64,000 nt of DNA, taken from NCBI RefSeq assembly GCF_021018805.1, contig NC_086247.1:134085602-134149601 (forward strand), given 5' to 3'. The notes beneath the pieces are model-generated. The model saw nothing but the letters and a program-made list of their open reading frames with translations. It ran no database searches and was not told the origin of the DNA. This DNA comes from Prinia subflava (Eukaryota > Chordata > Aves > Passeriformes > Cisticolidae). The translations under genes were made by a program, and so were the position numbers. Positions 60,501 through 64,000 of this stretch are shown piece by piece. Numbering within the stretch: the first letter of the stretch is position 1; every line of letters starts with the position of its first letter.

Positions 60501-63500
60501 TAGCTGGCTGGGTTTATTTTTCCTACAAATGGTGGAAAGTATAGCATATGTTCAGTAATGTCCTCTTGCTGCTTTTCTAAAAACGTGTTATTGCATATAT
60601 ATTTCTCTGAAAAATCAATCACTCTTTGTCCAACTTCTTTGACCTTATTTAATTTTTAGGATTTCTTTTGAAAACAGTAATATGTCAAGGAAATGTTTAT
60701 TTATAATAAGGAAAGATTAAAGACTGTTTCAGCCTTGTCCTTGAAATAATTGCTCAGAAAATTGCCAGGGTTAGTAATAGAGTTTAATCAGGAGTTGGTT
60801 GGTTTTACACATCTCTTTCCAACATTAGCTACAATTTATCCATCATCTGCCATTTAAACTGAAATGGAAATAAGATGCTTTCCTAAGCTGCTTGTATTGT
60901 TAAATAAAATGCCAAAATAATATGTTAAACCAAAATTCCCCATGCTTAGGAGAAATAATGTTTGTTCAAACTCCATAAGCAGTTTGAGGATATTAAAGAT
61001 TAAAATGTGTAAAATCTTCATGTTTCTGCTGTTATCTGAGAAAAGTGATCAGTATTTAAAATTATATTACAGACATGGCAAAGAAGTGAAAGCAGATCAA
61101 TAGATTTGAACAATTGTGCTGTTACTATACTTTGAAATCTGAATGTAGAGAATTAGTCAACACTTGACAAAATAAATGTGATGATAAAGTATGGTTTTGA
61201 GATAAAGCCTTGGAATGAGATGACACAGCCAAGTGAAAGCGAGACAGCATCATTTTGAGGCCCAAGAAGCAGTGATTCATTGGAGATAGTCTGGAAGAAT
61301 TGGCAGTGTGCCATGTGCTTTTTTTTATGGAAATAATTTAACTCTGGAAGGTTGAAGATTTTTTTCTAGTCTTACTGATTAACTGCTCACAAACAAGAAC
61401 TACTTAGACCAATACTTGAATTTTTTTCACAGTTCTCAGCCTCCATATGATATTTATTTATTTATTTTAGATAGATTCCTGGCTATTTGAAGTACACAGA
61501 AGTATCATATTTTGTCTTGCAAATTTTTCCTACTCAGAGTTCAACTCGCAACTTACATAGTTTGGTCCTGTTAATATGCCTAAAAGTCAACGTGGTAAAA
61601 TCTTGTTTTACACAGGATTTGGGATTTAATCTGGTATTCCTTCTATCAGAAATCTGCTTTCTACTGTGGCAAAGTTCTTTGCATCAGCCCAGAGTTCAGT
61701 CCTTACACGGTTCTCAGAAAATCCTTTGGTCCCCTGTGACATGTGATGTCACCCTCTCTTTGTCATACTACACCCTGTGTTTTCTCTCAAAGCAGGGTCA
61801 GCTAAACCTAGTGTTTATTTCCAGCATGCATCAAATGTATATCATTTGGAGAATGTCCTGTTAGTTCTTAAAGTTTTGGAAGGGTAAATGGAGCCAAAAA
61901 ACACTGGAAAATGTGTATTTGTGATACTGCATCTCCTGCTTGTAACTGTAGCTATGGTTGGTTGATTGTTGATGTGGCAAAGCACTTGTTGGTGGCTTAC
62001 ATTTAGCTGGGAGTTACTAATAGCCAGGGGAAATGAGGAGATGAAATAATAATGAAACCCACTGTTGCAGTGTCTGCTTCATTAAATAAAAGAGAGAAAC
62101 TTCATCCATGGGAACCAGCATACGATGTTACGATTTTGGGAGACATGTGCATACTTGTCCTTCTATCAACACTGCAAAACAAAAGCCCCAGGCCCAGTTC
62201 TGAAGGGTCTCTGTCTTCTCTGATGGTTCCCTTGGGGTTGCTCTGAAATGAATCTCTTTGCTTATGACTAAAGACTGCAGAAGTTGGAGGTATTGTTCAG
62301 AAGGTGGCATTGATCTTTTCCATTTCTCTAAATTTTGTGCTGTAAAGTACTAACTTGTTGAGACCTTCCAGTGCTGTTGGTTCTGCAGGCTGTTTGCAAG
62401 TAAAGACAGACCTTGGCCAGATGAAATTATTATCTCTGCTGTTTCCATGACAGTTTTAATTTTCCCCCCATTGGAAAATTTGTAGTCAGCTTAAAATTCT
62501 GGATCAATTTACACATCCAAAAAGAAGAGTCCTTGATTTAAACATTGAATGGTCTCCTCTTATTGCTTGAATATTTGGTAGATGGACTTGGGGGAAATCC
62601 TATTCCTAGGCTGAAAAAAAATGCAGCAGGAAGTTTCTAGGCAGACTTTCTTGGCAGCATACATAATATTTTATTTTTCACATTAGGAAAGTTAACTGAA
62701 TTTATAAGACTGGCATTATTCATGGTTTTTCAGAACACATGTTTGAAGTCAAGCAGCTGCAACTTACAGTTAATCTGGCAAACATTTACCTCTGCTTACT
62801 CTGAGTACCACTCAGGGATTTCTCTCTGCTAGCTCTTTATAAGGCTTTTTGAAAGGTCTTACCAATGTGGTACTGCCAGCTGTGGACAGGACCTTAACTT
62901 GGCCTTATTTGTACTAATGGACTTCCCTTTCAAGTCTGATTAACAGTGTATGCATAACTAATTTTTTCTGTGAAAGTGGTACTTTAGTGGTCACTCAAGG
63001 GTTGGAAATACAACTGCCCTTATATTTCCAGGAAGACAGGATCTGCTTCAAAATGCATCATCACTTTTATTATGTAAGTTATCCCCAAATCAGAACACTG
63101 TGAAAATCTGAAATGTGTATAAACCCCATCTCTGCCAGCTTTTGCACTTGTTTGGCAGGAATGTTGTCAGCCATGGGGGCAAGGAGACACCCTGAGACAG
63201 GGCAGTGCTGGTGAGCCATTTGCCAGTGCTGTAGCTCCCAGACTCTGCCTGTGATGGTGTGCTGGGCTGCTGGGGCTGCACAGGCTGCTCGCCTGGTGGC
63301 TTTGTCCCAGCAGCTGTCCTCTCCAGCCCCAGGGGGAGTTGCCTGAGGGCTGCTTTGGGTCAGGTGCTGCATGCTGCTTCAGAGGACTACAGGAATGGTC
63401 CTGTGGATTTTTACCATGCACAGGACAGCCCCTGGCTGAAGAGTGTGAGTGAAGCCCTTATCACGCCAAAAGCCATCAGAGCTGGATGCCTTAGTCCCTC

Positions 63501-64000
63501 TGGTTTGGCCCACACTGCGGGGAGCCCCTGGGTTGGGAACCCACCCTGTGTGCAGCAGGGCAAGCAGAGATGCTTGTAAACACCATTGTCTTTTTCCTCA
63601 CCCCTGCATTGTAGTTTCCTTGGAAGGGAAGCAGTTTGCAAGTGTGTTCCAGGAGTTTCTGAGTTTGGGCAATGGCTGGACCATTTTCTCCCACATGAGA
63701 TTCCTTCCACATGCTGACACCTGTCTTGTTGGCATGGATGTCCCCAGCTAACAGGACACTAACAGGAGACTTCGAATCCTGTTTTGAAAGAATGTTTTGA
63801 TAAAAAAATATATTGTAAATCGTGATGTCAGCAGGTGTTAAGTATGAGATAGGTCAGGAAGCAGACAGAAATGGAAATGAGGTAACATGTCAGCACAGAG
63901 AAGAATCCCCAGCCTTTGTAAGCAGAAAACCCAGAACCAGGGTAAAAAAAAAAGAGAAATTTTCCCACTGTGGCCACAAATATTTTACAGGGTCCATTTG
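51560..64000 (+). other. CACNB2: CACNB2 intron 2 (continues off window)
   Basis: At least 12.4 kb of intron. I searched it by eye for other beta-2 first exons (MQCCGLVHRRR-type and MKATWIRLLKR-type) and for the shared GSADSYTSRPS exon and found none. They should lie to the right. Moderately GC-rich patches occur at 51,960-52,350, 57,300-58,420 and 63,120-63,700. A G9 run sits at about 57,831-57,839. Open frames in these patches, the largest 210 codons on the minus strand at 57,781-58,413, have no recognisable domain. Confidence 0.8.

Noticed and set aside
51560..64000. Other CACNB2 first exons and the GSADSYTSRPS exon
   Set aside because: Looked for by reading all + strand frames for the expected residues; none found, so they were not annotated.

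Overview
The window is vertebrate nuclear DNA, almost certainly from a bird and probably a passerine. This rests on two CR1 LINE fragments, LTR elements of avian retroviral type, compact introns, and exons that read as two neighbouring genes: SLC39A12 (zinc transporter ZIP12) followed by CACNB2 (voltage-gated calcium channel beta-2 subunit). Both lie on the + strand, in the same order that I recall for human chromosome 10. No species can be named from the sequence alone. All homology statements are from memory of the families; no search was run.

Layout. 1-12.4 kb holds the last four coding exons of SLC39A12 (2144-2207, 5826-5984, 7378-7565, 11967-12095), joined in consistent phases, then the 3' UTR and poly(A) signals. 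They encode the C-terminal 179 residues, with both metal-binding motifs of the LIV-1 ZIP family (HNFADG, and HEIPHE followed by M-G-D across a splice junction). The 5' part of the gene lies off the left edge. 12.4-40.2 kb is intergenic: an orphan CpG island (16.1-16.5 kb), a minus-strand CR1 fragment (21.4-22.2 kb), a 1,280-bp solo LTR with a perfect 6-bp target duplication (26,195-27,474), a second LTR next to a 59-bp T homopolymer (28.9-29.45 kb), a plus-strand CR1 3' end (31.9-32.07 kb), and several unexplained short repeats and hairpins.

40.2-64 kb is the 5' part of CACNB2: a CpG-island promoter, a first coding exon encoding the MVQ-type N terminus (40,879-40,974), a 10.5-kb intron, the second exon ([12 protein letters not shown]..., 51,467-51,559), and the start of a long intron that leaves the window. 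The next expected coding exon (GSADSYTSRPS...) was not seen and should lie beyond 64,000.

The most interesting signal is an uninterrupted run of 21 GGCTC pentamers in the presumed CACNB2 5' UTR, ending 46 bp before the start codon. A 62-codon upstream ORF in the same frame as the CDS stops just before the repeat, and from that stop to the CACNB2 ATG the frame is open. No undescribed multi-gene system is visible; this is a gene-sparse stretch with two known genes. Most open reading frames elsewhere look like chance frames in introns, GC-rich islands or repeats.
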